NCBI RefSeq assembly: GCF_003432075.1
Contig: NZ_QWBU01000002.1
Location: 310,001-374,000 of the forward strand
Source of the DNA: Shinella sp. WSJ-2
GTDB lineage: Bacteria; Pseudomonadota; Alphaproteobacteria; Rhizobiales; Rhizobiaceae
Direction of reading: 5' to 3'
DNA: 64,000 nt
Under the pieces are notes generated by a model. It saw only the letters and a list, made by a program, of their open reading frames with translations. It did not search any database and had not been told where the DNA came from. A program made the position numbers and the translations under genes. The stretch's first letter is position 1; every line of letters begins with the position of its first letter. This document shows positions 1-8,455 of the stretch, piece after piece.

Positions 1-731
1 ATCTCCTGCGTCGCCTCATAGAGCACGGCGGATTGCTCGCCATCGGGCACGATCAGCTTGCCGGCCTTGTGCAGCCCGTAGAAGGGCGTGCCCTCCTCGA
101 TGGTGAGCTGATAGAGCGAGAGATGGTCGACGGCGTAGGAGACGGCTTCCTTGAGCTCACGGTCCCAGTCCTCGACGGTCTGGTTCGGGCGGGCATAGAT
201 CAGGTCGAAGGACATGCGCGGGAAGATGTCGCGCGCCAGGCGGATGGCCTTCAACGCATCGGCGACGTCGTGCAGGCGTCCCAGGAATTTCAGGTCGCGG
301 TCGTTCAGCGCCTGCACGCCTAGAGACACGCGATTGACGCCGGCGGCGCGATAACCGCGAAAACGCTCGGCCTCGACGCTGGAGGGATTGGCCTCCATGG
401 TGATCTCGATACCGTCAGGCACATGCCAGTGGCGGGCGATGCCGTTGAGGATCGCATCCACCGTCTCCGGGGCCATCAGCGAAGGCGTGCCGCCGCCCAT
501 GAAGATGCTGGTGACGGTGCGCGAGCCGGTGAGCCGCCGCATCGTCGCCATTTCCTTCAAAAAGGCCTGCACGAAGCGCGGCTGGTCGACCGGCTGGTGG
601 CGCACATGGCTGTTGAAGTCGCAATAGGGGCATTTGGCGGCACAGAACGGCCAGTGCACATAGATGCCGAAGCCGGGATCGGAAAGATCCGGCGTGAAGC
701 TCGGCCGCATATCGAAGGGCACTGCCGTCAT
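1..731 (-). CDS. hemW: HemW-like radical SAM heme chaperone (partial, 3' end outside window)
   Basis: This is the N-terminal 243 codons of a HemW (formerly HemN-like oxygen-independent coproporphyrinogen oxidase) protein; the frame is still open at the window edge. The radical SAM cluster motif CAAKCPYC (Cys30, Cys34, Cys37) follows a GIYVHWPFC segment typical of HemW. HemW binds heme and a 4Fe-4S cluster and is thought to hand heme to respiratory enzymes in the cytoplasm; true HemN enzymes carry an extra upstream Cys. The ATG at 731 lies 7 nt after the rdgB stop, so the two are probably cotranscribed, as in many proteobacteria. The fold assignment is secure; the chaperone role rests on family knowledge. 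Confidence 0.93.
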   Translation of the reverse strand, partial: MTAVPFDMRPSFTPDLSDPGFGIYVHWPFCAAKCPYCDFNSHVRHQPVDQPRFVQAFLKEMATMRRLTGSRTVTSIFMGGGTPSLMAPETVDAILNGIARHWHVPDGIEITMEANPSSVEAERFRGYRAAGVNRVSLGVQALNDRDLKFLGRLHDVADALKAIRLARDIFPRMSFDLIYARPNQTVEDWDRELKEAVSYAVDHLSLYQLTIEEGTPFYGLHKAGKLIVPDGEQSAVLYEATQE

Positions 732-738
732 GGATCGC

Positions 739-1383
739 TCAAGCCTTCAGGCAGGTTTCGACGAAAATCTTGAAGGCGCGCGCCCGGTGCGACAGCGCCG
801 TGGCATCGCCGGGCTTCCAGCCATGCTTTTCCTCCGCGCTCATCTCGCCGAAGGTCGTCGCGTAGCCTTCCGGTTGGAACACCGGGTCATAGCCAAAGCC
901 CTTGTCGCCACGCGGCGGCCAGACGACGGTGCCTTCCACTTCGCCGCGGAAGAGTTCGGTGTGGCCATCCGGCCAGGCAAGGCAGAGCACGGAAACGAAG
1001 CGCGCGGTGCGGTGCTTCGCGTCGGTGGCGCCCTTGTCGGCCAGCGCCTTTTCGACCTTCTCCATCGCCATGGCGAAATCGCGCGTGCCGTCTTCCTTTT
1101 CCGCCCAGTTGGCGGTGTAGACGCCCGGCGCACCATCAAGCGCATCGATGACGAGGCCGGAATCGTCCGAAAGGGCCGGCAGGCCCGAGGCCTTGGCGGA
1201 GGCGAGCGCCTTGATGGCAGCGTTTTCCTCAAAGGTCGTGCCGGTTTCATCCGGCTCGTCGAACTTCAGTTCGGCGGCGGATTTGGCGGAGAAGCCGAAG
1301 GGGCCGATCAGGTCCTCGATCTCGCGAATTTTTCCCGCATTGTGGCTGGCGACGACGATCGTCTTGGTGTCGAGCTTGCGCAT
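739..1383 (-). CDS. rdgB: RdgB/HAM1 non-canonical purine NTP pyrophosphatase
   Basis: The product is 214 aa, the usual size for the family. It hydrolyses dITP, XTP and ITP to the monophosphates, keeping deaminated purines out of nucleic acids. The N-terminal strand [13 protein letters not shown] carries the (S/T)xNxxK substrate loop, [15 protein letters not shown] is the central metal-binding segment, and the C-terminus SHRARAF is the family signature. The frame runs upstream to 1425, but [11 protein letters not shown] at 1383 is the natural start because the upstream residues have no family match and overlap the neighbouring VOC gene. It sits between the VOC gene and hemW on one strand with gaps under 10 nt. 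Confidence 0.96.
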   Translation of the reverse strand: MRKLDTKTIVVASHNAGKIREIEDLIGPFGFSAKSAAELKFDEPDETGTTFEENAAIKALASAKASGLPALSDDSGLVIDALDGAPGVYTANWAEKEDGTRDFAMAMEKVEKALADKGATDAKHRTARFVSVLCLAWPDGHTELFRGEVEGTVVWPPRGDKGFGYDPVFQPEGYATTFGEMSAEEKHGWKPGDATALSHRARAFKIFVETCLKA

Positions 1384-1391
1384 CAGGATTC

Positions 1392-1808
1392 CTAAGCAAT
1401 GTTCCACAGACCGGGCTCGGCACATTCGAGGCTGTTGCCGGCGGGGTCGCGGAAATAGATGGAGCGGGCGCCGTTCGGCCAGCGAAAGTCCGCTTCGATG
1501 GTGATGCCGGCTTCTATGAGCTTTTTCACCCAGAAATCAAGCTCTGGCCCCGGAACCTTGAAGCAGGCGTGTCCCGCACCCGTCGTTCCGTGTACCGGCA
1601 CGGGGAAGGCGTGGGGCGGCGGAGGGTGGACGGTCTCCTGCGGATTGAAGATCAGGAGAACGCCGGGGCCGCAGCGGAAGAAGACGTGGCGGTTCGCCTG
1701 CCGGGTGATCTTTTCGAGCCCCAGAATGCCGCCATAGAAGGCTTCCGCCGCGTCGAGGTCGTCAGCATAGAGCGCTGTTTCGAGAATGCCTTCGATCGCG
1801 GCGGTCAT
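1392..1808 (-). CDS. VOC-superfamily protein (glyoxalase/bleomycin-resistance fold)
   Basis: This 138-aa protein contains a single vicinal-oxygen-chelate domain. The N-terminal beta-alpha-beta ([20 protein letters not shown]) and the C-terminal half ending in [16 protein letters not shown] are the classic paired modules; a metal-site His (GHACFKV) and Glu (SLECAE) are visible. Substrates in this superfamily range from methylglyoxal-glutathione to antibiotics and aromatic diols, so no specific reaction can be assigned. It lies between rph and rdgB with 9-nt and 8-nt gaps and is likely cotranscribed with both, but that context is housekeeping and does not reveal the substrate. Confidence 0.9.
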   Translation of the reverse strand: MTAAIEGILETALYADDLDAAEAFYGGILGLEKITRQANRHVFFRCGPGVLLIFNPQETVHPPPPHAFPVPVHGTTGAGHACFKVPGPELDFWVKKLIEAGITIEADFRWPNGARSIYFRDPAGNSLECAEPGLWNIA

Positions 1809-1817
1809 GGTCGTGCC

Positions 1818-2537
1818 TTATCCGGCGATCGCCTGCTTCTGCAGGGCGACGAGTTCGGCGATGCCATTGCGGGCAAGCGTCATCAGGCTGGAGAATTCCT
1901 CCTCCGTGAACGGCTTGCCTTCGGCGGTGCCCTGGATCTCGACGATGCCGCCCGAGCCGGTCATGACGAAATTGGCGTCGGTCTCGGCGGCGGAGTCTTC
2001 GAGATAGTCGAGGTCGATCACGGACTGGTTGGCGAAGATGCCGCAGGAGATCGCGGCGATATGGTCCTTCAGGACCTTCTCCGTCTTGATCATGTTGCGC
2101 GCTTCCATCCATTTCAGGCAGTCATGCAGAGCGATGAAGGCGCCGGTGATCGAGGCGGTGCGCGTGCCGCCATCGGCCTGGATGACGTCGCAGTCGATGG
2201 TGATCTGGCGCTCGCCGAGCGCTTCAAGATCGACGATGGCGCGCAGCGACCGGCCGATCAGGCGCTGGATTTCCTGCGTTCGGCCGCCCTGCTTGCCGCT
2301 GGCGGCTTCGCGCTTCATGCGGTCGCCGGTGGCGCGCGGCAGCATGCCGTATTCGGCGGTCACCCAACCCTTGCCGCTGTTGCGCAGCCACGGCGGCGTC
2401 TTGTCCTCGAGGCTTGCCGTGACCAGCACATGCGTATCGCCGAACTTGACCAGGCAGGATCCCTCGGCATGTTTGGACACGTTGCGCTCGAAGGAAACCT
2501 TGCGCATCTGATCGGTTTTTCTGCCGGACGGCCGCAT
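1818..2537 (-). CDS. rph: Ribonuclease PH
   Basis: The protein is 239 aa, matching the 238-240 aa norm. RNase PH is a phosphorolytic 3'-5' exoribonuclease that trims tRNA 3' ends and other RNAs in the cytoplasm as a hexameric ring. The start [14 protein letters not shown] is the family N-terminus, followed by [18 protein letters not shown], a [19 protein letters not shown] segment, the IGRSLRA motif and the [19 protein letters not shown] core. A CAGGAG ribosome-binding site 7-8 nt upstream supports 2537 rather than the longer frame start at 2555. It heads the minus-strand rph-VOC-rdgB-hemW group and is divergent from hrcA. Confidence 0.97.
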   Translation of the reverse strand: MRPSGRKTDQMRKVSFERNVSKHAEGSCLVKFGDTHVLVTASLEDKTPPWLRNSGKGWVTAEYGMLPRATGDRMKREAASGKQGGRTQEIQRLIGRSLRAIVDLEALGERQITIDCDVIQADGGTRTASITGAFIALHDCLKWMEARNMIKTEKVLKDHIAAISCGIFANQSVIDLDYLEDSAAETDANFVMTGSGGIVEIQGTAEGKPFTEEEFSSLMTLARNGIAELVALQKQAIAG

Positions 2538-2654
2538 GACGAACTCCTGTCTCATGATATCTTGAAAGGTGCTTTAGACCAGTTCGCCGGATGAGGGAAT
2601 GGCGCGGCCGCGCTAGCGCCGATTTCTCGGCATGGTGCGCCGCGAAAATCCGTT

Positions 2655-2682
2655 TTGCGCTGGCAGTCGAAATCACTATATT
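2655..2682 (+). promoter_or_regulatory. Candidate vegetative promoter for hrcA
   Basis: TTGCGC (2655-2660) and TATATT (2677-2682) are separated by 16 nt in the rph/hrcA divergent gap, about 30 nt upstream of the hrcA start. The -10 overlaps the CTATAT form common in rhizobial sigma-70 promoters. No CIRCE inverted repeat is visible here, so HrcA autoregulation through this site is not supported. This is a call by eye only. Confidence 0.4.
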
Positions 2683-2712
2683 CTGAGGGCATAACAAGGT
2701 TGCTGATGAAAG

Positions 2713-3792
2713 ATGGTTTTGAGGTCTCCGGGTCCTGATATTCATTCGTCGCTCGATGAGCGGTCGGGCGAAATCTTTCGTCGTATCGTGGAAAGCTATC
2801 TGGAAAGCGGCGAGCCGCTCGGTTCGCGCAACCTGTCGCGCATCCTGCCCATGTCGCTGTCGCCCGCCTCTGTGCGCAATGTGATGAGCGATCTGGAAGA
2901 GTTGGGCCTTATCTATTCGCCGCATATCAGCGCCGGCCGCCTGCCAACGCAGCTCGGCCTGCGTTTCTTCGTCGATGCCTTCATGCAGATCGGCAACATC
3001 TCTGCGGAGGATCGCGCCTCGATCGAGCGGCATGTGCGCCCGCATGGCCAGAAGCACACGGCCGTCGAGACGATGATGAACGAGGCGAGCCAGGCGCTGT
3101 CCGGCATGTCGAGGGGGGCCGGCCTCGTCATCACCACGAAGAACGATGCCGTGCTCAAGCATGTCGAGTTCATCCGGCTGGAGCCGACCAAGGCGTTGGT
3201 CGTGCTGGTCGGCGATCACGACCAGGTGGAAAACCGCATCATCGAGCTGCCGGCTGGCGTCACCGGCTCGCAGCTTACCGAGGCCGCCAATTTCCTCAAC
3301 GCGCATCTTGCCGGCAATACGCTGGTCGAAGCGCGCTCGCAGCTGGAGCGGCTGCGCGGCGAGATCAGCGGCGAGCTGGACAAGCTGTCGCAGGATCTCG
3401 TCGAGCGCGGCCTTGCCGTTTGGTCCGGTGGCTTCGAGGCGGGCAAGCCGACACGGCTCATCGTGCGCGGCCGGGCGAACCTGCTCGAAGGCCTGGCCGG
3501 CGCCGACGATATCGACCGCCTGCGAATGCTGTTCGACGATCTCGAACGCAAGGATGGACTGATCGAGCTGCTCAACCTCGCGGAAGCCGGGCCGGGGGTA
3601 CGCATCTTCATCGGCTCGGAGAACAAGCTTTTCTCGCTGTCAGGTTCCTCGCTCATAGTCGCGCCCTATCGCGACAGCGACGAGAAGATCGTCGGCGCGG
3701 TTGGCGTCATCGGCCCCACACGGCTCAATTATTCGCGGATCGTGCCGATGGTGGACTATACGGCGCAGCTGATGTCGCGGCTTTCGCGTTGA
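2713..3792 (+). CDS. hrcA: Heat-inducible transcription repressor HrcA
   Basis: The product is 359 aa. HrcA represses groE/dnaK-type operons by binding CIRCE repeats and is kept active by GroEL. The N-terminal winged helix holds the signature ILPMSLSPASVRNVMSDLEE and the following LGLIYSPHISAGRLPT; the GAF-like central part includes the inserted dimerisation segment; the C-terminus reads GVIGPTRLNYSRIVPMV, diagnostic for the family. It sits 82 nt upstream of grpE, a common alphaproteobacterial arrangement. No CIRCE element (TTAGCACTC-N9-GAGTGCTAA) was found in the window, so its targets, probably groESL, lie elsewhere. Confidence 0.97.
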   Translation: MVLRSPGPDIHSSLDERSGEIFRRIVESYLESGEPLGSRNLSRILPMSLSPASVRNVMSDLEELGLIYSPHISAGRLPTQLGLRFFVDAFMQIGNISAEDRASIERHVRPHGQKHTAVETMMNEASQALSGMSRGAGLVITTKNDAVLKHVEFIRLEPTKALVVLVGDHDQVENRIIELPAGVTGSQLTEAANFLNAHLAGNTLVEARSQLERLRGEISGELDKLSQDLVERGLAVWSGGFEAGKPTRLIVRGRANLLEGLAGADDIDRLRMLFDDLERKDGLIELLNLAEAGPGVRIFIGSENKLFSLSGSSLIVAPYRDSDEKIVGAVGVIGPTRLNYSRIVPMVDYTAQLMSRLSR

Positions 3793-3806
3793 ATTGCCCA
3801 TCCGCC

Positions 3807-3835
3807 CTTGATTTTTCGGGCTCAAAGCTCGATAT
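3807..3835 (+). promoter_or_regulatory. Candidate RpoH (sigma-32) heat-shock promoter for grpE
   Basis: CTTGAT (3807-3812), a 17-nt spacer and CGATAT (3830-3835) closely resemble the alphaproteobacterial RpoH pattern CTTGAA-N17-CCTATAT. The predicted transcript would start near 3842, about 30 nt before the grpE ATG at 3875. A heat-shock promoter here would let grpE respond independently of hrcA readthrough. Confidence 0.5.
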
Positions 3836-3874
3836 CGGGCCCAACCTCAGGACACATGCAATTCGGAGTACGTC

Positions 3875-4489
3875 ATGACCGACGAGAGCAAGAAACACGG
3901 ACCTGACGATGTGGTGGATATCAGCCTGGCTGCGGAAGCAGCGGCGGATGCCGCTGTCGAGGCCGACACCCCGTCCGAGCCGGATCCCTTCGACGTGCTT
4001 CGCGCGGAGAATGCCGACTTGCGCGACAAGTATCTGCGCCTTGCCGCCGAGATGGATAACCTGCGCCGCCGCACCGAGCGCGACGTGAAGGATGCCAAGT
4101 CCTATTCCGTCGCTGGTTTCGCCCGTGACATGCTGGCCGTCTCAGACAACCTGCGCCGCGCGCTCGACGCGATTCCAGCCGACGCACTGGCAAACGACGA
4201 CAGCGTCAAGACGCTGGCCGAAGGCGTCGAAATGACCGAGCGTTCGATGCTGGCAGCCCTCGAACGTCACGGCGTGCGAAAGCTCGAGCCCATCGGCGAG
4301 AAATTCGACCCGAATTTCCACCAGGCGATGTTCGAAGTCCCGAACGCCGAGGTTCCCAACAACACGGTGGTTCAGGTCGTGCAGGACGGCTACGTCATCG
4401 GCGAGCGCGTGCTGCGCCCGGCCATGGTTGGCGTCGCCAAGGGCGGCCCGAAGGCGCCGGCCGTTGACGCGGGTACCGCGCAGGCCTGA
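3875..4489 (+). CDS. grpE: Nucleotide exchange factor GrpE
   Basis: This 204-aa protein has the GrpE layout: an acidic disordered N-terminus, a long coiled coil ([19 protein letters not shown] then [10 protein letters not shown]), and a C-terminal beta domain with [15 protein letters not shown] and the family signature around [17 protein letters not shown]. GrpE releases ADP from DnaK during protein folding in the cytoplasm and can itself act as a thermosensor. A CGGAG ribosome-binding site precedes the ATG. dnaK and dnaJ are not in this window. An intrinsic terminator follows at 4516-4548. Confidence 0.97.
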   Translation: MTDESKKHGPDDVVDISLAAEAAADAAVEADTPSEPDPFDVLRAENADLRDKYLRLAAEMDNLRRRTERDVKDAKSYSVAGFARDMLAVSDNLRRALDAIPADALANDDSVKTLAEGVEMTERSMLAALERHGVRKLEPIGEKFDPNFHQAMFEVPNAEVPNNTVVQVVQDGYVIGERVLRPAMVGVAKGGPKAPAVDAGTAQA

Positions 4490-4515
4490 TCGAAGACTTT
4501 GCCTTTCAAACAAAG

Positions 4516-4548
4516 AAAAACCGGCGGCCGCAAGGCCGCCGGTTTTTT
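4516..4548 (+). terminator. Intrinsic terminator after grpE, possibly bidirectional
   Basis: A perfect 9-bp stem CCGGCGGCC/GGCCGCCGG (4521-4529 and 4534-4542) with a GCAA tetraloop is followed by six T. Five A precede the stem, so it could also end ptsN transcription on the opposite strand. Confidence 0.9.
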
Positions 4549-4566
4549 CATGTGAATTGAAAAGCC

Positions 4567-5031
4567 TCAGGCCGCGTTGGACGCGTGTTCCTCGCTGAGG
4601 CAGGCATAGATTGCGCTTTCGTTGTCGGAAGCGCGCAGCTTTGCCACCATGGCGGGATCACGCAGCACGCGGGCGATGCGCGAAAGGGCCTTCAGGTGGT
4701 CGGCGCCGGCGCCTTCCGGCGCGAGCAGCAGGAAGACGAGGTCGACCGGCTGGTCGTCCAGGGCCTCGAAGTCCACGGGGGTTTCAAGCCTCGCGAAGAG
4801 GCCGGTGATCTGCGAAAGCTCCTTCAGCTTGCCGTGCGGGATGGCGATGCCATTGCCCACGCCGGTCGAACCGAGCCGCTCGCGCTGAAGGATGACGTCG
4901 AAGATCTCGCGTTCCGGAATCCCGGTGATCTTTGCCGCTTTTACCGCCAGCTCCTGAAGCAGCTGCTTCTTGGAATTGGCTTTCATCGCCGGAATAATCG
5001 CACTCTGCTGCAGTAGACCTGCCAATGCCAT
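4567..5031 (-). CDS. ptsN: Nitrogen-PTS regulatory protein EIIA-Ntr
   Basis: The protein is 154 aa, a single EIIA(Ntr) domain. The phosphorylatable histidine is His66 in GNGIAIPHGKL. It receives phosphate from EI-Ntr (PtsP) via NPr (PtsO) and in its two forms regulates potassium transport, nitrogen and carbon metabolism rather than sugar uptake. MALAGLLQQ at 5031 is chosen over the frame start at 5103 because GAGGA lies 8 nt upstream and family N-termini begin here. It is the last gene of the rpoN-hpf-ptsN group, whose order is conserved across proteobacteria. ptsP and ptsO are not in the window. Confidence 0.96.
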   Translation of the reverse strand: MALAGLLQQSAIIPAMKANSKKQLLQELAVKAAKITGIPEREIFDVILQRERLGSTGVGNGIAIPHGKLKELSQITGLFARLETPVDFEALDDQPVDLVFLLLAPEGAGADHLKALSRIARVLRDPAMVAKLRASDNESAIYACLSEEHASNAA

Positions 5032-5103
5032 GCTTTTGTCCTCGTGCGCTGGGTGAAGGTTTGAAGAAGCGTGGTGCCCGTCCCGGCACCACGCTTCCAT
5101 CAC

Positions 5104-5679
5104 TCAGCTTTTGATATTGGCTGCATCAATCCAGCCAATATTGCCGTCGTTGCGTCGGTAGACGATATTGAGCTGCTCCGACCCGGCGCTGCGGAACAGA
5201 AGAACCGGATCATCCGTCATGTCGAGCGCCATGACAGCGCCTGCGACGGACATTGTCCGCAGTTTCTTCGTGCTTTCCGCAACGATGGTCGGTGCGTAGT
5301 CCTCGGGAAGCTCATCGTCTTCGTCGGGGACCGAATCCATCACCGTGTAGGCCACTTCCGCAAAGGCGTCGTGACCGTTGCCATTGTGGTGGGCCTTGAG
5401 TTTGCGCTTGTACCGACGCAGGCGCTTCTCGATCCGTTCCGAGGCCGATTGAAAGGCCACGAGGGGGTCGTTTGCTTCGCCATTGGCTTGCAACGCCATC
5501 CCGGTATCGAGATGGACCTTGCAGTCGGCACTGTACCGCGATCCCGCTTTTTCCACGGTGACCTGGCTCGAATATCCTCCGTCAAAATATTTGGTTACGG
5601 CCTCTTCCACCTGCTCTTCAATGCGTTGGCGGAAGCTGTCACCGATTTCCATATGTTTACCGGACACACGCACACTCAT
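5104..5679 (-). CDS. hpf: Long-form ribosome hibernation promoting factor HPF
   Basis: The product is 191 aa, the long HPF type. An N-terminal S30AE/RaiA domain (MSVRVSGKHMEIGDSFRQRI to about residue 110) binds the 30S decoding region; a linker of about 30 aa leads to a C-terminal dimerisation domain ending near DDPVLLFRSAGSEQLNIVYR, which lets one protein drive 100S dimer formation. The start at 5679 aligns with the family N-terminus; the frame runs open to 5712 without a better match. It sits between rpoN and ptsN, where it was first described as a modulator ORF of sigma-54, and probably acts in stationary phase. Confidence 0.95.
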   Translation of the reverse strand: MSVRVSGKHMEIGDSFRQRIEEQVEEAVTKYFDGGYSSQVTVEKAGSRYSADCKVHLDTGMALQANGEANDPLVAFQSASERIEKRLRRYKRKLKAHHNGNGHDAFAEVAYTVMDSVPDEDDELPEDYAPTIVAESTKKLRTMSVAGAVMALDMTDDPVLLFRSAGSEQLNIVYRRNDGNIGWIDAANIKS

Positions 5680-5929
5680 GGAGGCTACCTCTCTTTCATG
5701 ATTTGCGCGCACCAGTCTATTCCAACCTCATCTGCGTTCCAAGCTTTTCACGCATGCGCTCTGTGTTGCACCGCACGCTAGAGAAAACCGGGGATATGTT
5801 TGGAAGTCCGGTATTTCTTCCCTTCGGAATTGGGGCGCGCATTAGCCCTTCCCGTTTACGAAGTCAATTAGTGGATTCAGGCATTGTTAACTTCCGTCAA
5901 CCGGAAGCGCCGGTTTTCCAGCGTTTTCG

Positions 5930-7495
5930 TCAGGAGGCGGCAGCTTTTGCGAGCGCCCGTTTTTCCCGCCGCCGCTGCACGGAGGAAGGAATGTTCATCG
6001 CCTCGCGGTATTTCGCGACCGTGCGGCGGGCGAGCTCCACGCCGCCCTTGCGAAGAATGTCGACGATATCGTCGTCCGAGAGCACGGCATCGGGCAGTTC
6101 CTGCGTGATCATTGTGCGGATGCGGTGGCGCACGCTCTCCGCGGAATGAGAATCACCACCCTCCGCCGAGCCGATCGAGACGGTGAAGAAATATTTGAGC
6201 TCGAACAGGCCACGCGGCGTCAGCATGTATTTGTTCGAAGTGACGCGGCTCACCGTCGATTCATGCATCTTGATTGCCTCGGCAACCGTTTTCAGGTTCA
6301 GCGGGCGCAGATGGTCGACGCCGTGCATGAGAAAGGCATCCTGCTGGCGCACGATCTCCGTCGCCACCTTCATGATGGTGCGAGCGCGCTGGTCGAGGCT
6401 GCGGGTCAGCCAGTTGGCCGTCTGCAGGCACTCATTGAGAAAGGCGTAGTCCTCGCTGTTGCGGTCCGTGTGGCGTGACACGGCGGCATAATACTCCCGA
6501 TGGACGAGAACGCGCGGCAGCGTATCGGGGTTAAGCTCCACCTGCCATCTGCCGTCGGGTGCGGCGCGCACCACGATGTCGGGCACCACGGCTTCCGAGG
6601 CGCTCGTCTCGTAGCGCGTGCCGGGCTTCGGATCGAGCTTGCGGATCTCCGCGAGCATGTCGAGCAGATCTTCCTCGCCGACGCCGCAGAGCTTCTTCAG
6701 CGTCGAAAAATCGCGCCGGGCGAGCAGTTCGAGATTGTCGACCAGGACGGCCATGGCCGGGTCGAGCCGGTCGCGCGCCCTGAGCTGGATGGCGAGGCAC
6801 TCGCTGAGCGAGCGGGCGAAGACGCCGGGCGGGTCCAGTTCCTGCAGCCGGGCCAGCACACGTTCCACCGCGGCAACGGGCTTGCCGAGTTTCAGCGCCG
6901 TTTCCGCTGTGCTGCCCTGGAGATAGCCGGCATCATCGAGCTGGTCGACGAGATGCTGGGCGATCAGCCGGTCGATGGCGTCGGGCAGGACGAAGGGGAT
7001 TTGCTCGTTGAGCACGTCGGCGAGCGTCTTGCGGCTCGCCACGAAGTCGTCGAGGTCGTAGCCCTCGCCATCCTCGCCGCCGCCGGGCATGGATTTCCAT
7101 TGACCGAGCAGTTCCGGCGCATCCGCGCTGCGCGGGCCGGCATCATCGGGAAAGACATTGTCGAGCCCGCCGTCGAAGGCATCCGGCGCGCTGTCGGCGC
7201 CGCCCGTGGTGGCACTGTCATAGAGGTCCGGCTGAAAGCCTTCGTCGCTGCCCGGGTTTTCGGCATGCCGGTGATCGTCGCTGCCGCTGGAATAATCGTC
7301 GCCGCCGCGTTCGAAGTCCCGCACGCCGTCCTCGCCTGAAGCGATCTCCAGCAATGGATTTTTTTCGACTTCCTGCTCGATGAACTGGTTCAGCTCGAAA
7401 TGCGTCATCTGCAGCAGCTGAATCGACTGCATCAGCTGCGGTGTCATCACCAGCGACTGGCTTTGGCGCAGGAAAAGGCTTGCGGCTAGGGCCAT
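5930..7495 (-). CDS. rpoN: RNA polymerase sigma-54 factor
   Basis: The protein is 521 aa and directs transcription from -24/-12 promoters with AAA+ activators such as NtrC, NifA and DctD. Region I is the Gln/Leu-rich N-terminus (LRQSQSLVMTPQLMQSIQLL). Region II is the acidic stretch at about residues 55-150, rich in Asp and Gly. The core-binding domain follows, and the C-terminus has a helix-turn-helix (HESTVSRVTSNKYM) and the RpoN box ARRTVAKYREAMNIPSS. Its length and domain order are typical of rhizobia. lptB lies upstream and hpf and ptsN lie downstream on the same strand. A separate promoter candidate is seen 73 nt upstream. Confidence 0.98.
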   Translation of the reverse strand: MALAASLFLRQSQSLVMTPQLMQSIQLLQMTHFELNQFIEQEVEKNPLLEIASGEDGVRDFERGGDDYSSGSDDHRHAENPGSDEGFQPDLYDSATTGGADSAPDAFDGGLDNVFPDDAGPRSADAPELLGQWKSMPGGGEDGEGYDLDDFVASRKTLADVLNEQIPFVLPDAIDRLIAQHLVDQLDDAGYLQGSTAETALKLGKPVAAVERVLARLQELDPPGVFARSLSECLAIQLRARDRLDPAMAVLVDNLELLARRDFSTLKKLCGVGEEDLLDMLAEIRKLDPKPGTRYETSASEAVVPDIVVRAAPDGRWQVELNPDTLPRVLVHREYYAAVSRHTDRNSEDYAFLNECLQTANWLTRSLDQRARTIMKVATEIVRQQDAFLMHGVDHLRPLNLKTVAEAIKMHESTVSRVTSNKYMLTPRGLFELKYFFTVSIGSAEGGDSHSAESVRHRIRTMITQELPDAVLSDDDIVDILRKGGVELARRTVAKYREAMNIPSSVQRRREKRALAKAAAS

Positions 7496-7567
7496 GCGGA
7501 CGCACTACTCCTGGAAAAATCCGCCCGGAACCATGATGGCCAGGCAGCTAAAATCCAACTGGCCCAA

Positions 7568-7596
7568 AAATTGCTTTTTTGAAGAGTTTGGTCAAG
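7568..7596 (-). promoter_or_regulatory. Candidate sigma-70 promoter for rpoN
   Basis: Read on the minus strand, CTTGAC (7591-7596) is followed by 17 nt and CAATTT (7568-7573). CTTGAC is the preferred rhizobial -35 hexamer; the -10 is a weaker match. It lies in the 140-nt lptB/rpoN gap and would let rpoN-hpf-ptsN be expressed apart from the lpt genes. Confidence 0.45.
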
Positions 7597-7635
7597 CGCC
7601 AGCCGCCAACTTGGTGAAGATGGCGGCGATGGATC

Positions 7636-8445
7636 TCAGAGGCTGAAATTGTCGCCGAGATAGAGGCGGCGCACATCGGCATTGCTGACGATGTCGTTTG
7701 CCCTGCCATGCGTCAGCACTTCGCCGGCATGGATGATATAGGCGCGGTCGATCAGGCCGAGCGTTTCGCGCACATTGTGATCGGTGATCAGCACGCCGAT
7801 GCCGCGCGAGGTGAGATGGCGCACCAGTGCCTGGATGTCGGCGACAGAGATCGGATCGACGCCGGCAAAGGGCTCGTCGAGCAGCATGAAGGTCGGATCG
7901 GTCGCGAGCGCCCGGGCGATTTCGAGACGGCGGCGCTCGCCGCCCGACAGCGCGATGGCTGCGGATTTGCGCAGATGCGAGATCGAGAATTCGGCGAGCA
8001 GGCTGTCGAGCTTCTGCTCGCGCCGCGCCTTGTCCTTGTCGTGTACTTCGAGCACGGCGCGGATGTTGTCCTCGACCGTCAGGCCGCGGAAGATCGAGGC
8101 TTCCTGCGGCAGGTAGCCGACGCCGAGACGGGCGCGACGGTACATCGGCATCGCCGTTACGTCGTTGCCGTTGATTTCGATCGACCCCTCATCGACGGGC
8201 ACAAGGCCCGTGATCATGTAGAAACAGGTCGTCTTGCCCGCACCGTTGGGCCCGAGCAGGCCGACGGCCTCGCCGCGGCGTACCACGAGCGACACGCCGT
8301 TGACGACCCGACGGTCGCGATAGGTCTTGGTCAGGCCGCGCGCGATCAGCGTCCCCTCGTAGCGCGAGAGGTCGGCGGTGTGATGGGTTTCCTGCGCACC
8401 CTTTTTCGGGCGGTGCTTCAACCGGGAGAGGAGGGGCAACGACAC
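7636..8445 (-). CDS. lptB: LPS export ABC transporter ATPase LptB
   Basis: This 269-aa ABC ATPase powers LptFG extraction of lipopolysaccharide from the inner membrane. Walker A is GPNGAGKTT, the Q-loop region is YLPQEASIFRGLT (an LptB hallmark), the signature is LSGGERRRLEIARALA, Walker B is FMLLDEPFAGVDP and the switch His is in LITDHNVRETL. Compared with enterobacterial LptB (about 241 aa) it has an N-terminal extension of about 28 aa, usual in rhizobia. It is 10 nt downstream of lptA. lptF and lptG are not in this window. Confidence 0.96.
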   Translation of the reverse strand: MSLPLLSRLKHRPKKGAQETHHTADLSRYEGTLIARGLTKTYRDRRVVNGVSLVVRRGEAVGLLGPNGAGKTTCFYMITGLVPVDEGSIEINGNDVTAMPMYRRARLGVGYLPQEASIFRGLTVEDNIRAVLEVHDKDKARREQKLDSLLAEFSISHLRKSAAIALSGGERRRLEIARALATDPTFMLLDEPFAGVDPISVADIQALVRHLTSRGIGVLITDHNVRETLGLIDRAYIIHAGEVLTHGRANDIVSNADVRRLYLGDNFSL

Positions 8446-8455
8446 GGGATGGCTA

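Noticed and set aside
1569-2594. Plus-strand open frame of 341 codons across the VOC and rph genes
   Set aside because: It is antisense to two genes with clear family motifs; long antisense frames are expected at this GC content and the translation shows no domain.
2538-2712. CIRCE element for HrcA autoregulation
   Set aside because: No TTAGCACTC/GAGTGCTAA dyad or close variant could be found in the hrcA or grpE upstream regions.
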